From assembly GCA_001618615.1 (NCBI GenBank), contig LKHB01000035.1, positions 1 through 15,754 of the forward strand: a stretch of DNA of 15,754 nucleotides, written 5' to 3'. The stretch is from Fermentibacter danicus. GTDB taxonomy: Bacteria; Fermentibacterota; Fermentibacteria; Fermentibacterales; Fermentibacteraceae. A program made the position numbers and the translations under genes. Each line of letters starts with the position of its first letter. Position 1 is the first letter of the stretch. Positions 7,791-15,588 of the stretch are shown here, piece after piece. The notes beneath the pieces are model-generated. The model worked only from the letters and a program-made list of their open reading frames with translations, was not told the origin of the DNA and did no database searches.

Positions 7791-9400
7791 CTGAGCACGT
7801 CCGCTCCTGTCGGCAGCACCGAAGGTGTCGGCCCGGAAGGCATTGAAGCTCTTGCGGAAGCCCTGAAATGCTCCATAAGGGTCGCCCGCTCCGGATGGCC
7901 TCCTGTCGAGAACGAGACTTTCCGCAGTCTCGTCCCTCAATCAATGACAGCCGCCAGGGTGCGTCTGGCCGAGTTGGAGGCGGCGGCAGCCTCGGGCGCC
8001 GGCCCCGTTTCGGAAACTGTCTGCGAGAACGGATCCTGTGTGTTCTTCCATGTCAAGGCACTGGAAGACAAAGGGGGAAGCCCTGACGGAACGGCGACCA
8101 CCGCTTTTCCCGCCCCTCCGGGAAACAGCGGCGACTTGATCCGGCGCCTGCAAACCACGCTGCACGACATCGCCACATCGCTGCCGCTCTCGAAGGGCGA
8201 CCTGTCCCTGGTTCTGCCGCTGATGGCCAGATCCGCCATGGACGTGTCCGGTGCAGACAGGGTAAGCATCTGGACACTCGTCGAAGCCTCCGGAGAATCA
8301 CCGGAGCATCTGGAGTGCATTGCAGTCGAGGACCGGGCGAAAGCCCTGTCGAAGGCGGACATGCCCCACCTCGTGGCACCCGCCTACTCGGAGCTGCTAT
8401 CCTCCCGGAGCGTGATAGAGTCGGCCGACGCAAGATCTGACAGCCGATTCTCAGAGTTACTCGAGGGCTACTTGATTCCCCACGGGATAACCTCCACCCT
8501 GGACGCTCCGATTCACAGCGAGGACAGGATCCTGGGAATCATCAGCATGGAGCGCACGTCGAGCGGTCCCCGTCCATGGACTCTGATCGATCAGGCCTTC
8601 TCCGCCTCACTGGCCGAGATAGCCAGCCTCGCCATGGAGACCGCGCGGCAGATCGAGAAGAGCCGCTCGATAGTCATGCAGGAGGAGGATAAGGCCCTGA
8701 TCCTGGAGTGCGTGGAGGATGTCGTGATGCACGTCTCCACGGACGGCCGGATCCTCTGGGGCAACGGCGCGGCTGCAGAGGCGTTCAGGTTCGACCAGTC
8801 GGGATCTTCAGGCAGAGGCGGAGAGGCGCTGGTCGGCGCCGAACTGCCCGACTGCATCGGGACGCTCCTGCGCGGGATGCGGGAGGACGGTATTCGAGGC
8901 GAGGAGATCGAGTATCCCGACGGGAGATTCAGGTTCACCTCCGTGTCCAGCATGGCCAACAGGGGCGGTTACGTGCTCATCGCGCACGACACGACGGAGC
9001 GCAGATACTCGGCACGGCTGCACGACGCCACCCGGAGGATCATCGAGAGCGGCCTCACGTCGATGGACACCCGGACGCTCTACAGTGAGATTCATTCCAT
9101 CATCTCCGAGATAACCACCGCGGACAACTTCTACATAGCAATCTACGACGGCAACAGCGACCTGCTCTCCTTCCCGTACTACGTCGACAAGTACACCCCC
9201 CCGCCGGAACCGAAGAAACCCGGCAGGGGATTCACCGAGATGGTGCTCCGCGGGGGCAGACCGCTGTTCCTCTCGGAGTCCGACATAGCAAGATACATCA
9301 GCGAAGGTCAGACCGAGCTGATCGGTGTCCTCTCCCACTGGTGGATCGGGGTGCCGCTGACCATAGAGGACAGGATCTTCGGCGTGATGGCCGTGCAGAG
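7791..9400 (+). CDS. Hybrid sensor histidine kinase, 5' part (GAF-PAS-GAF), cut by an assembly gap
   Basis: This is the sensory half of one kinase that continues at 9403. After a helix-prone N-terminus come a GAF domain (about 8200-8650; DVSGADRVSIW, then LDAPIHSEDRILGIISME), a PAS domain (about 8695-9000; ILECVEDVVMHVSTDGRILW, then AHDTTER), and a second GAF domain (from about 9015) that stops at GVPLTIEDRIFGVMAVQ where the Ns begin. GAF and PAS modules bind small ligands or cofactors or relay signals; the ligand here is unknown. There is no membrane span, so the protein should be cytosolic. The start is uncertain: CTG 7791 has a good ribosome site, while ATG 7944 is the first conventional codon and would remove 51 residues. 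Read straight through the two Ns, the frame runs into an out-of-frame tail to 9521, which is an artefact. Confidence 0.85.
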
Positions 9401-9402
9401 NN
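9401..9402. other. Assembly gap (NN) inside the kinase gene, wrong size
   Basis: Coding frame is shifted by one base across these Ns. The sequence on the left breaks off in the last strand of a GAF domain and on the right resumes in its final helix, so tens of bases are likely missing rather than two. Confidence 0.9.
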
Positions 9403-11004
9403 TCCGGCGCGGCGGCACTGGTGATCGAGAAGAGACGCACCGAGGACTCCCTGAAGTCGAGCGAAGCGAGGTACAGGGCCCTTGCCGAGAATGCCAAGGA
9501 CGGCATCCTGCTGATAACTGACGGCAGGATCGTCTACGCCAACGACTACATGGGGGAAATGATCGGGCTGGCGGCTTCGAGCCTGAGGAACAGGGAGTTC
9601 TCCAGCCTGATCTCCGATTCCGAGAGAGACATGGTGCTGGACAGATATGCCTCCAGAATCAGCGGCAGGCAGGTACCCAGCATCTACGAGACACTACTGA
9701 GGAAGTCTGACGGCACCGATGTCCCGGTGGAACTGAACGTCTCCCTGATCTTCGACCACGGGAAGCCAGGGCTCCTGGCCATCGTCCGCGACATATCCGA
9801 CCGCAGGAGGACGGAGGATGAGAAACGAATGCTGGACATCCAGATCCAGCATTCCCAGAAGCTGGAGAGCCTGGGGGTTCTCGCGGGAGGGATAGCCCAC
9901 GACTTCAACAACCTGCTGATGGGGATACTCGGCAATGCGGGCCTGGCCCTCATGGAGCTGCCGCCGGAATCGCCCGTGAGGAGGACCATAGAGAGACTCG
10001 AGACCGCCGCACTCCGGGCGGCGGAGCTGACAAACCAGCTCCTGGCCTATTCCGGCAGGGGCAAGTTCATTGTCGAACCCCTCAACATCAATCTGCTCAT
10101 CGAGGAGATGGCGAACCTGCTCCAGGCGGCCATCCCCAAGAACATCGTCCTGAGGCTCGATCTGGCCCATGAACTGGACCAGATCGAGGGCGACGCGACC
10201 CAGCTCCGGCAGATAGTCATGAACCTCATCATGAACGCGTCGGAAGCGATCGGCGACAGGAGCGGGGTGATAACCCTGGCCACCGGGATGACCTTCGTCG
10301 ACAAGGCCTATCTCTCGGGTACATTCATCGACGAGGATCTTCCGGAGGCTCTCTATTCGTATATCGAGGTCTCGGACACCGGATACGGAATGGACGAAAG
10401 GGTCAGGGCAAGGATCTTCGATCCGTTCTTCACCACCAAGTTCACGGGAAGAGGGCTGGGGCTGGCCGCGGTGCTCGGCATAGTGCGCGGACACAAGGGG
10501 ACGGTGAAGGTCTATTCCGAGCCCGGCCGCGGAAGCTCCTTCAAGATACTGCTCCCGGTGATCGGCCGGAATCAGTCCGATCAACCTCTGGACGGGGAGG
10601 CGGACCTCATCGGCAGCGGTTCCACGGTACTGGTGGTGGACGACGAGGAGACCGTAAGGACCGTTGCGAGGCTGTCGCTCGAGAAGTGCGGCTTCCAGGT
10701 TCTGTCCGCGGTGGACGGCAGGGAGGGCGTGCGAATCTTCAGAGAGAATGCCGACTCAATCGAACTCGTCCTTCTCGACATGACCATGCCCCACATGAAC
10801 GGGGAGGAGGCCTTCGGCGAGATGCGAAGGATCAAGCCGGACGTCAAGGTGATACTCTCCAGCGGCTACAACGAGATGGATGCCGCAGGAAGGTTCGCCG
10901 GCAAGGGTCTTGCGGGGTTCATCCAGAAGCCCTACCGTCCGGTCGACCTGATAGCCAGGGTGAGAGCGGCCATCTCGCCGGACTCCGCTTTATCGTTCGA
11001 GTGA
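9403..11004 (+). CDS. Hybrid sensor histidine kinase, 3' part (PAS-HisKA-HATPase-REC)
   Basis: Continuation of the gene broken at 9401; 533 residues in frame TCC at 9403, with no start needed here. It opens with the last GAF helix (SGAALVIEKRRTED). A PAS domain follows (about 9436-9830; YRALAENAKDGILLI, then IVRDISDRRRTEDE). The dimerisation/phosphoacceptor helix has GGIAHDFNNLL, with the phosphorylatable His at 9898-9900. The ATPase has an N box (LIMNASEA), G1 (DTGYGM), F box (FDPFFTTK) and G2 (GRGLGLA). A linker leads to a receiver domain (about 10620-10985) with acidic pocket VVDDEE, acceptor Asp in LLDMTMP at 10777-10779, SSGYN, and K in IQKPYRP. All catalytic residues seen are intact. 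Phosphate should pass from His to the attached Asp; no separate Hpt or output regulator is encoded nearby. Confidence 0.95.
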   Translation, partial: SGAAALVIEKRRTEDSLKSSEARYRALAENAKDGILLITDGRIVYANDYMGEMIGLAASSLRNREFSSLISDSERDMVLDRYASRISGRQVPSIYETLLRKSDGTDVPVELNVSLIFDHGKPGLLAIVRDISDRRRTEDEKRMLDIQIQHSQKLESLGVLAGGIAHDFNNLLMGILGNAGLALMELPPESPVRRTIERLETAALRAAELTNQLLAYSGRGKFIVEPLNINLLIEEMANLLQAAIPKNIVLRLDLAHELDQIEGDATQLRQIVMNLIMNASEAIGDRSGVITLATGMTFVDKAYLSGTFIDEDLPEALYSYIEVSDTGYGMDERVRARIFDPFFTTKFTGRGLGLAAVLGIVRGHKGTVKVYSEPGRGSSFKILLPVIGRNQSDQPLDGEADLIGSGSTVLVVDDEETVRTVARLSLEKCGFQVLSAVDGREGVRIFRENADSIELVLLDMTMPHMNGEEAFGEMRRIKPDVKVILSSGYNEMDAAGRFAGKGLAGFIQKPYRPVDLIARVRAAISPDSALSFE

Positions 11005-11028
11005 TGCGGCCGCAACAGGGAGGATCCG

Positions 11029-11247
11029 ATGCTGCTGCCCGGCGATAGGTTGCCGGGGGGGTCGGCCGGGAATGCGCCCGGCCCGACTGCCATGCCTGCG
11101 AACAGGTTCGGAGGCGGGTCCACGGGCGGCGGATTCATGGCCTCTTCGCCGGCCGGCGGGGCAGGCGCGAATAGGAGACCGAAGCAGTGCGAACGCTATG
11201 ACCGGCGGTTCCGCCATCGCAGGATGGGCGACCCCGGCGGGAGGTAG
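11029..11247 (+). CDS. Possible small Gly/Pro/Arg-rich protein, 72 residues
   Basis: I do not recognise this protein, and it may not be a gene. In favour: AGGGAGGA (11017-11024), the strongest Shine-Dalgarno in the window, lies 5 nt before ATG 11029. It begins 24 nt after the kinase stop, and its TAG is 2 nt before the TTG start of the flavin reductase, whose ribosome site sits in its last codons. Against: composition is low-complexity. The first 48 residues are Gly/Pro/Ala/Ser-rich (RFGGGSTGGGF), the last 24 strongly basic (CERYDRRFRHRR), and codon choice is less typical, with GGG runs. No signal peptide or membrane span is seen. A basic, disordered protein or a coupling leader peptide are both possible. 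This is otherwise a 245-nt gap between recognised genes. Confidence 0.4.
   Translation: MLLPGDRLPGGSAGNAPGPTAMPANRFGGGSTGGGFMASSPAGGAGANRRPKQCERYDRRFRHRRMGDPGGR
11061..11087 (+). other. GC-rich RNA hairpin between kinase and flavin reductase
   Basis: GTCGGCCGGG (11061-11070) pairs with CCCGGCCCGAC (11077-11087) to give a 10-bp stem with one bulged C and the loop AATGCG. A smaller stem, CCCGGC/GCCGGG, lies at 11038-11057. No T-tract follows, so an intrinsic terminator is doubtful. It could attenuate or stabilise the message, or be incidental to the GGC-rich coding sequence. Confidence 0.5.
11239..11244 (+). promoter_or_regulatory. Shine-Dalgarno fixing a TTG start for the flavin reductase
   Basis: GGGAGG lies 5 nt before TTG 11250. 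The resulting N-terminus (M-D-K-T-A-L-H-T-L-S-Y-G) is the expected start of this family, so the TTG is well supported. Confidence 0.75.
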
Positions 11248-11249
11248 TT

Positions 11250-11756
11250 TTGGACAAGACGGCTCTCCACACTCTCAGCTACGGCGTCTGCATCGTGTCT
11301 GCCGGCGCCGTGGGCCGGAGGAACGGACAGATCTGCAATACGGTGTTCCAGGTCACCTCCGAACCAGCCACGGTGGCGATAAGCATCAACAAGCTCAACC
11401 TCACCCACGAGATCCTCGGAATGGCGACCCATTTCAGCGTATCCGTGCTGGGCGAGGAAACCCCGATGACCTTCATCGGGAGGTTCGGTTTCAGGACCGG
11501 GCGCGATTTCGACAAGATGGAGGGCGTCGGCGTCCGGACGGGCGTTTCCGGATGCCCGGTGGTGACGGACAATGCCGTCGCCTTCCTGGAATGCCGCCTG
11601 ATGTCCTCCTTCGACTGCGGAACCCACACCGTGTTCCTGGGCGAGCTGGAGGATGCGAGCATCCTCTCCGGGGGTGCACCCATGACCTACGCCTATTACC
11701 ACCAGGTGAAGAAGGGGAAGTCTCCGGACCGCGCCCCGACCTTCATCGGAAAGTAG
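11250..11756 (+). CDS. Flavin reductase-like FMN-binding protein (Hrb flavin domain type)
   Basis: A 168-residue, single-domain split-barrel flavoprotein that should bind FMN and pass electrons from NAD(P)H. It matches the flavin-reductase half of high-molecular-weight rubredoxin. The N-terminal L-S-Y-G, NGQICNTVFQVTSEP, SINKLNLTHE, FSVSVL, FIGRFGFRTGRD, GCPVVTDNAVAFLEC, CGTHTVFLGEL and the ending MTYAYYHQVKKGKSP follow the family from end to end. In classical Hrb proteins a rubredoxin domain comes next; here the protein stops shortly after that motif and no rubredoxin gene follows. Such enzymes feed electrons to oxygen- or NO-detoxifying flavodiiron proteins in anaerobes, which hints at an anaerobic host. 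It lies 13 nt before a glycosyltransferase and is probably cotranscribed, though no functional link is clear. Confidence 0.88.
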   Translation: MDKTALHTLSYGVCIVSAGAVGRRNGQICNTVFQVTSEPATVAISINKLNLTHEILGMATHFSVSVLGEETPMTFIGRFGFRTGRDFDKMEGVGVRTGVSGCPVVTDNAVAFLECRLMSSFDCGTHTVFLGELEDASILSGGAPMTYAYYHQVKKGKSPDRAPTFIGK

Positions 11757-11769
11757 CTCCGGGAGCGAA

Positions 11770-12531
11770 ATGCCTGAATACACCGGACGCCCTTCCGAAG
11801 GGGAGGGGATAAGCCTCTTCATGCCGGCCTTCAACGAGGAGCAGAACGTCGCCTTCATGATCGGATGCGCCAGGAACGCGCTGGATGCGCTCGGCGTCCC
11901 ATGGGAGATCGTGATCGTGGACGACGGTTCGTCGGACGGCACCGTCCGCGAGACGATGGCAGCCGCCGTCGGCGATGAAAGAATCCGCGTGGTCTCGCAC
12001 GGCGCCAACAGGGGTTTCGGCATGGCCCTGCGTACCGGCATCGAGAGCGCCCGAATGCCCTGGGTCTTCTACACGGACTGCGACGGCCAGTTCGATCTCG
12101 ACGACCTGGGGAGGGTCTGGGCGGAACGCGTGGATGCGGATGTCGTGTCGGCCTACAGGCGCCGCCGCCGGGACCCCGGCCTCAGACTCGTATACTCCTT
12201 CTGCTACAACCTCATCGCCTGGATCGTATTCTTCGGGGGGTTCAAGGATGTGGACTGCTCCTTCAAACTCTACAGGAGATCCATCTTCGAGAAAGTCAAA
12301 CCCAGATCGACCTGCGGCGTGATCGATCTCGAGATCCTGACGCTCGCCAGAGGCTTCGGGTTCAGGATAAGGCAGATACCGGTTCTGCACAGGGAGAGGC
12401 GCGCCGGTACAGTCTCTTTCGAGACTTTCCGAAAGGGCTTCTTCGCGTGGGTGAGGATCGGTGCCCTGACCGAGATGCTCGAACAGCTCTTCGCGCTCAG
12501 GGTCAGGACTTGGCGTGGCGACGTCGGCTGA
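11770..12531 (+). CDS. Glycosyltransferase family 2 (polyprenyl-phosphate sugar transferase-like)
   Basis: A 253-residue GT-A fold enzyme. It opens ISLFMPAFNEEQNV and has the nucleotide-sugar motif DDGSSDGT at 51-58. GANRGFGMALRTGI follows, then the metal-binding TDCDGQFD at 102-109, D-C-S-F-K-L-Y-R-R near 162-170 and E188 in DLEIL. These mark the dolichol/undecaprenyl-phosphate mannose or glucose synthase-like subgroup. A hydrophobic stretch at about 140-157 could touch the membrane, but the two C-terminal helices of some relatives are missing. Start ATG 11770 has GGGAG upstream. It is 13 nt after the flavin reductase and overlaps the next gene by 17 nt. With a GT-C-like protein two genes on, it may charge a polyprenyl carrier for that enzyme; this is inference. 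Confidence 0.9.
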   Translation: MPEYTGRPSEGEGISLFMPAFNEEQNVAFMIGCARNALDALGVPWEIVIVDDGSSDGTVRETMAAAVGDERIRVVSHGANRGFGMALRTGIESARMPWVFYTDCDGQFDLDDLGRVWAERVDADVVSAYRRRRRDPGLRLVYSFCYNLIAWIVFFGGFKDVDCSFKLYRRSIFEKVKPRSTCGVIDLEILTLARGFGFRIRQIPVLHRERRAGTVSFETFRKGFFAWVRIGALTEMLEQLFALRVRTWRGDVG

Positions 12532-13981
12532 GCGTCTTTCCTTCGACTCCTCCGGCAGGCAGACCTGCGCCCTGTTCACCCCGCTCCCGCCTCTCCCGAC
12601 GGGCGTCGCGACGTATGCCCTCCGAATCGTCCTGCTCACACGGGACATCATCGACTGGAGAGTCTTCTTCTCCACGGGGTCGGACCCCTCACGGCTTCCC
12701 GCGGACGTGACCTGCGCTCCGATCGCGGATCTGCGCAGCGGCGACGTTCCGGGATCGAGGGTCTTCATGCTCGGCAACTCTCCGGAGTGCTTCGAGCCCG
12801 CCAGGGCTCTCCTGGAGCTGGGGGGATGCGGAGTCTTCCACGAGACCGTGATGCACCACATGCTGAGACACTGCTGCCTCGCAGAAGGCAGGATGGATCT
12901 CTACCGACGCCTTCTTGGATTCGATTACGGCCCGGGCGCCGGACAGGTCGAGAAACGCCTTTCGAAGAGCATGCCTCCGGAAGAGTACGACACCCTGCTG
13001 AAGCGGTATCCGCTCATCGGCTCGCTCGTGCACGCATCCGATCCGCTGGTGTGCCTGAACCAGGCCGCGGCCTCCGTCCTCGGCCGCCTGTCGGGAGGCA
13101 GGAGGGTCTTCGTCGTGGGGCACCCCCTCGACCCGATCGACGGGATCGCCGGCCCCGCCCTCCCGGATGATGCTCCCCTGGCGGGGATGGTCGGCGGATG
13201 GCATCCGGGCAGGAATGTGGAGGCGTTCATGGAGGCTCTGCACATTCTGAGAACCGGGGGGCTGGACATCCGCGGCGCCCTGATAGGCGGAGGATGGCCG
13301 GACGGACTGCCCGGCTGGGTCGCAAACACCGGCAGGCTCGACGAGCCGGCGTATCAGGGCTGGATCAGGAGGCTGTCCGTGGCCGTGGACGTCAGGCATC
13401 CGACCTGCAACGAGACTTCCGGCAGCCTTCTGGAGGTCATGCGGGCGGGCGTTCCGGCCGTCGTCACCGCATCAGGACCGTCATCGTACCTGCCTTCGGA
13501 CTGCGTCGTAAGGATACCGGCTCCTCCATCGCCGACCGCGCTCGCGTCCGCGATCCGCATGATCCTGGAGGACCGCGCCCTTGCCCGGGCCCTCTCGGCC
13601 GCCGCTGCGAGGCATTGTTCGAAGGAGAGTTCCGTGGAGCGGGCCAGATCGGAATGGACAAGGATAGCGGCCTGCCGTCCGGAGCGGGCGCCCGCCGACC
13701 GTTCCGGGAATGCCTCGCTCTCCGCGGCCCTCCACGATCCGCCTCCGGGCTTCACCCTCTGTCCCGCTCTGGATTCGGAGCCGATCGCCTGGGCCTTCGA
13801 AGGCACGGCCGCGCTCGATCCGCCCGAGGGCAGGCCGTACTGTCTGCTGACTGCGTGGGGCAGCGGAAGGGCCGGCGCGAAGCCGCTGCCGAAGGAACCG
13901 GCCGTGCTTCGGTTCGAGGGCAGGGTGGTGCTCGAAGGGCGCGGGAGGGTATCCCAGGTCACCTGGACGGAACGGCCGTGA
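12515..13981 (+). CDS. GT-B (GT4-like) glycosyltransferase with C-terminal extension
   Basis: A 488-residue cytosolic glycosyltransferase. The N-terminal Rossmann half begins CALFTPLPPLPTGVATYALR (18-37), the usual F-P-P-x-x-G-I/V-A-x-Y opening. HE(TVMHH) follows at 109-115, and a helical segment with PLVCLNQAA at 177-185. The C-terminal half has VGGWHPGRNVEAFMEAL (226-242), ALIGGG, a GRLDE step, and the donor site RHPTCNETSGSLLEVMRAGV (294-313) followed by YLPSDCVVRIP. That site fits GT4-like enzymes of exopolysaccharide loci, where E300 and E307 would hold the sugar nucleotide. Residues from about 395 form an extra, poorly conserved-looking tail. The GTG start has AGGA 6 nt upstream and gives a 17-nt overlap with GT2. 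Family is fairly sure; substrate unknown. Confidence 0.85.
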   Translation: MATSAERLSFDSSGRQTCALFTPLPPLPTGVATYALRIVLLTRDIIDWRVFFSTGSDPSRLPADVTCAPIADLRSGDVPGSRVFMLGNSPECFEPARALLELGGCGVFHETVMHHMLRHCCLAEGRMDLYRRLLGFDYGPGAGQVEKRLSKSMPPEEYDTLLKRYPLIGSLVHASDPLVCLNQAAASVLGRLSGGRRVFVVGHPLDPIDGIAGPALPDDAPLAGMVGGWHPGRNVEAFMEALHILRTGGLDIRGALIGGGWPDGLPGWVANTGRLDEPAYQGWIRRLSVAVDVRHPTCNETSGSLLEVMRAGVPAVVTASGPSSYLPSDCVVRIPAPPSPTALASAIRMILEDRALARALSAAAARHCSKESSVERARSEWTRIAACRPERAPADRSGNASLSAALHDPPPGFTLCPALDSEPIAWAFEGTAALDPPEGRPYCLLTAWGSGRAGAKPLPKEPAVLRFEGRVVLEGRGRVSQVTWTERP

Positions 13982-15588
13982 GGCGGGCCCTCTTGCTGAT
14001 CATCCCCCCTGCAGCCGCCGCGATTCCGTTCATCGTTTTCCTCCTGTCGGGCTCTCCGGGGCTTCCGGGGCTTCCGGCGGAGAATCCCCCTGTTCCCGGC
14101 GACTCGGACGTGTACGAGCAGGCCTGGCATTTCTGGTGGGCAGGGAAGGCGATCCGGGAGGGCTCGGATCCCAGGGTCTGCCCCCTCATCGGGCTTCCGC
14201 CTCCGCATTCGCTCGCAGGCCAGAACATCGGATGGCCGGACGCCCTGCTGTTCGGTCCGCTCCTGGGCGACCGCCCGGCGGACGCCCTTTTCGCAGCCCT
14301 GCTGGCCGGGACAGCCCTGACCTTCGCGGCGGGCTTCCTCTTCGCCGGATCGTGGGGTCTCGACGGATACGGGAGCATGCTAGCCGCCCTGTTCATCACC
14401 TGGGCTCCGGCCAGGACGGCGCATCTGATGCAGCACTATTCCATCGCCTGCTTCGGATGGGCGATCCTGTCGATGGCCTGTGCCCGGCTGTTCCTGGTCC
14501 GGGGGAGGGCGGCCCTGCTTGCAGCATCGGGGATGGCTCTGCTGATCGCCTCGATGGAATCCGCATACCACGCCATGATCGGGGCGGCCGGGATCGCCGC
14601 CGTAGCGGCCGCATCCCTGAACCGGCCGTGCAGGGGCAGGATTCCGGCGCTGGCCGCCGTGACGGGGGTAGCACTGGGTGCGTCCCTGCTGTTCTACGCC
14701 GCTTTTCCCGGGCGGCTCCCCGCTGTGGAGGCTTCCGGCGAATCCGTGTACTGGTCCGCAGAACCGCTCTCCTATCTGCTGCCTTCGCCGTTCGGACTGC
14801 CGGCGGTTCTGGCCGGCATGCAGGCGGGAGCCTTCTGGATGCCCAACCTGTTCGAGGGTGTCGTCACCCCGGGCTTCGTTATGATGCTGCTCGCGATGGC
14901 CGCCGTTCTCCGGAGGCCTGCAGGCCGATGCGCCGATCCGATGCGGAGGAATGCCGTCACGCTGGCTTTACTTTCGATCATCCCCTTCGTTCTCGCCCTC
15001 GGGCCTCGGCTGAAGCTTTTTGCGACGCCGACCGGAATCCCCCTGCCCTATGCGCTGATCCTGAAGCTGCCCTTCCTCGAAGGCGCGAGATCGGCCTCCA
15101 GGTTTGCGATGCTGGGCGCGGCGCTGCTCGCGGTGCCGGCGGCATACGCTTTGAGGCGGCTCGGCAGAGGCGCCGGAACCGCTGTCGCGGTTCTCGCCGC
15201 CGTCGAGCTGATACCGCCCGCCCTTCCGTCGGTCAGCGGCGCCGTCCCGTCCTTCTATTCGATCCGCGGGGAGGGCGCCTGCATCCTCGAGATCCCCGCC
15301 TCCCCGACGATCAGGCGATACGCCCTCTTCATGACGGCCGACTCCAGGGAGAGGCCCGTCTTCTTCCACGCCAGACGCGCCGCTCCCCTCGACCCGTCGC
15401 TCGAACCCTTCATGGCGGATTCACGGCGGCCCGTGACCGACGATCAGGCGGAGGCGACCGGGGTCGATCTCATCGTGTACAACAGATGGATGTTCGAGCC
15501 CGGCGAGAGAGACCGTCTGGATGCCATGTATTCCGGCATCTTCGACGATCCCCGGGGCTCCGATTCCGTGTGGGTATGGCGCAGATGA
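13978..15588 (+). CDS. Polytopic membrane protein, GT-C glycosyltransferase-like
   Basis: A 536-residue membrane protein starting at GTG 13978, whose GTGA overlaps the upstream stop. The open frame extends upstream to 13198, but that part is the shadow of the GT-B gene. About ten to eleven hydrophobic spans are visible, the first at residues 4-24. The first outer loop has an acidic patch (PGDSDVYEQAWHFWW, D42, D44, E47), where GT-C enzymes carry catalytic Asp/Glu. Other family-like landmarks are WAPARTAHLMQHYSIACFGW, LALGPRLKLF, then PLPYALILKLPFLEGARSAS and a soluble C-terminal region with GVDLIVYNRWMFEP. These resemble the large family of bacterial GT-C-type membrane proteins that use polyprenyl-phosphate sugars at the outer face of the inner membrane. 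The enzyme activity is inferred from topology and the acidic loop only. The next gene overlaps it by 4 nt (ATGA). Confidence 0.8.
   Translation: MRRALLLIIPPAAAAIPFIVFLLSGSPGLPGLPAENPPVPGDSDVYEQAWHFWWAGKAIREGSDPRVCPLIGLPPPHSLAGQNIGWPDALLFGPLLGDRPADALFAALLAGTALTFAAGFLFAGSWGLDGYGSMLAALFITWAPARTAHLMQHYSIACFGWAILSMACARLFLVRGRAALLAASGMALLIASMESAYHAMIGAAGIAAVAAASLNRPCRGRIPALAAVTGVALGASLLFYAAFPGRLPAVEASGESVYWSAEPLSYLLPSPFGLPAVLAGMQAGAFWMPNLFEGVVTPGFVMMLLAMAAVLRRPAGRCADPMRRNAVTLALLSIIPFVLALGPRLKLFATPTGIPLPYALILKLPFLEGARSASRFAMLGAALLAVPAAYALRRLGRGAGTAVAVLAAVELIPPALPSVSGAVPSFYSIRGEGACILEIPASPTIRRYALFMTADSRERPVFFHARRAAPLDPSLEPFMADSRRPVTDDQAEATGVDLIVYNRWMFEPGERDRLDAMYSGIFDDPRGSDSVWVWRR

Noticed and set aside
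11038..11087. Rho-independent terminator after the kinase
   Set aside because: The stems are GC-rich but no run of T follows, so only a hairpin is reported.
11072..11812. Plus-strand ORF of 246 codons across the flavin reductase
   Set aside because: It is out of frame with the clear flavin reductase, lacks a ribosome site and is Arg/Gly-rich.
13198..13977. Upstream extension of the GT-C-like ORF, giving 796 residues
   Set aside because: The extra 260 residues are the shadow of the GT-B gene. The GTG at 13978 with a 4-nt overlap is the natural start.
14058..14075. Tandem GGGGCTTCC repeat coding for GLPGLP
   Set aside because: Only two 9-nt units inside a coding region; too short to treat as a functional repeat.
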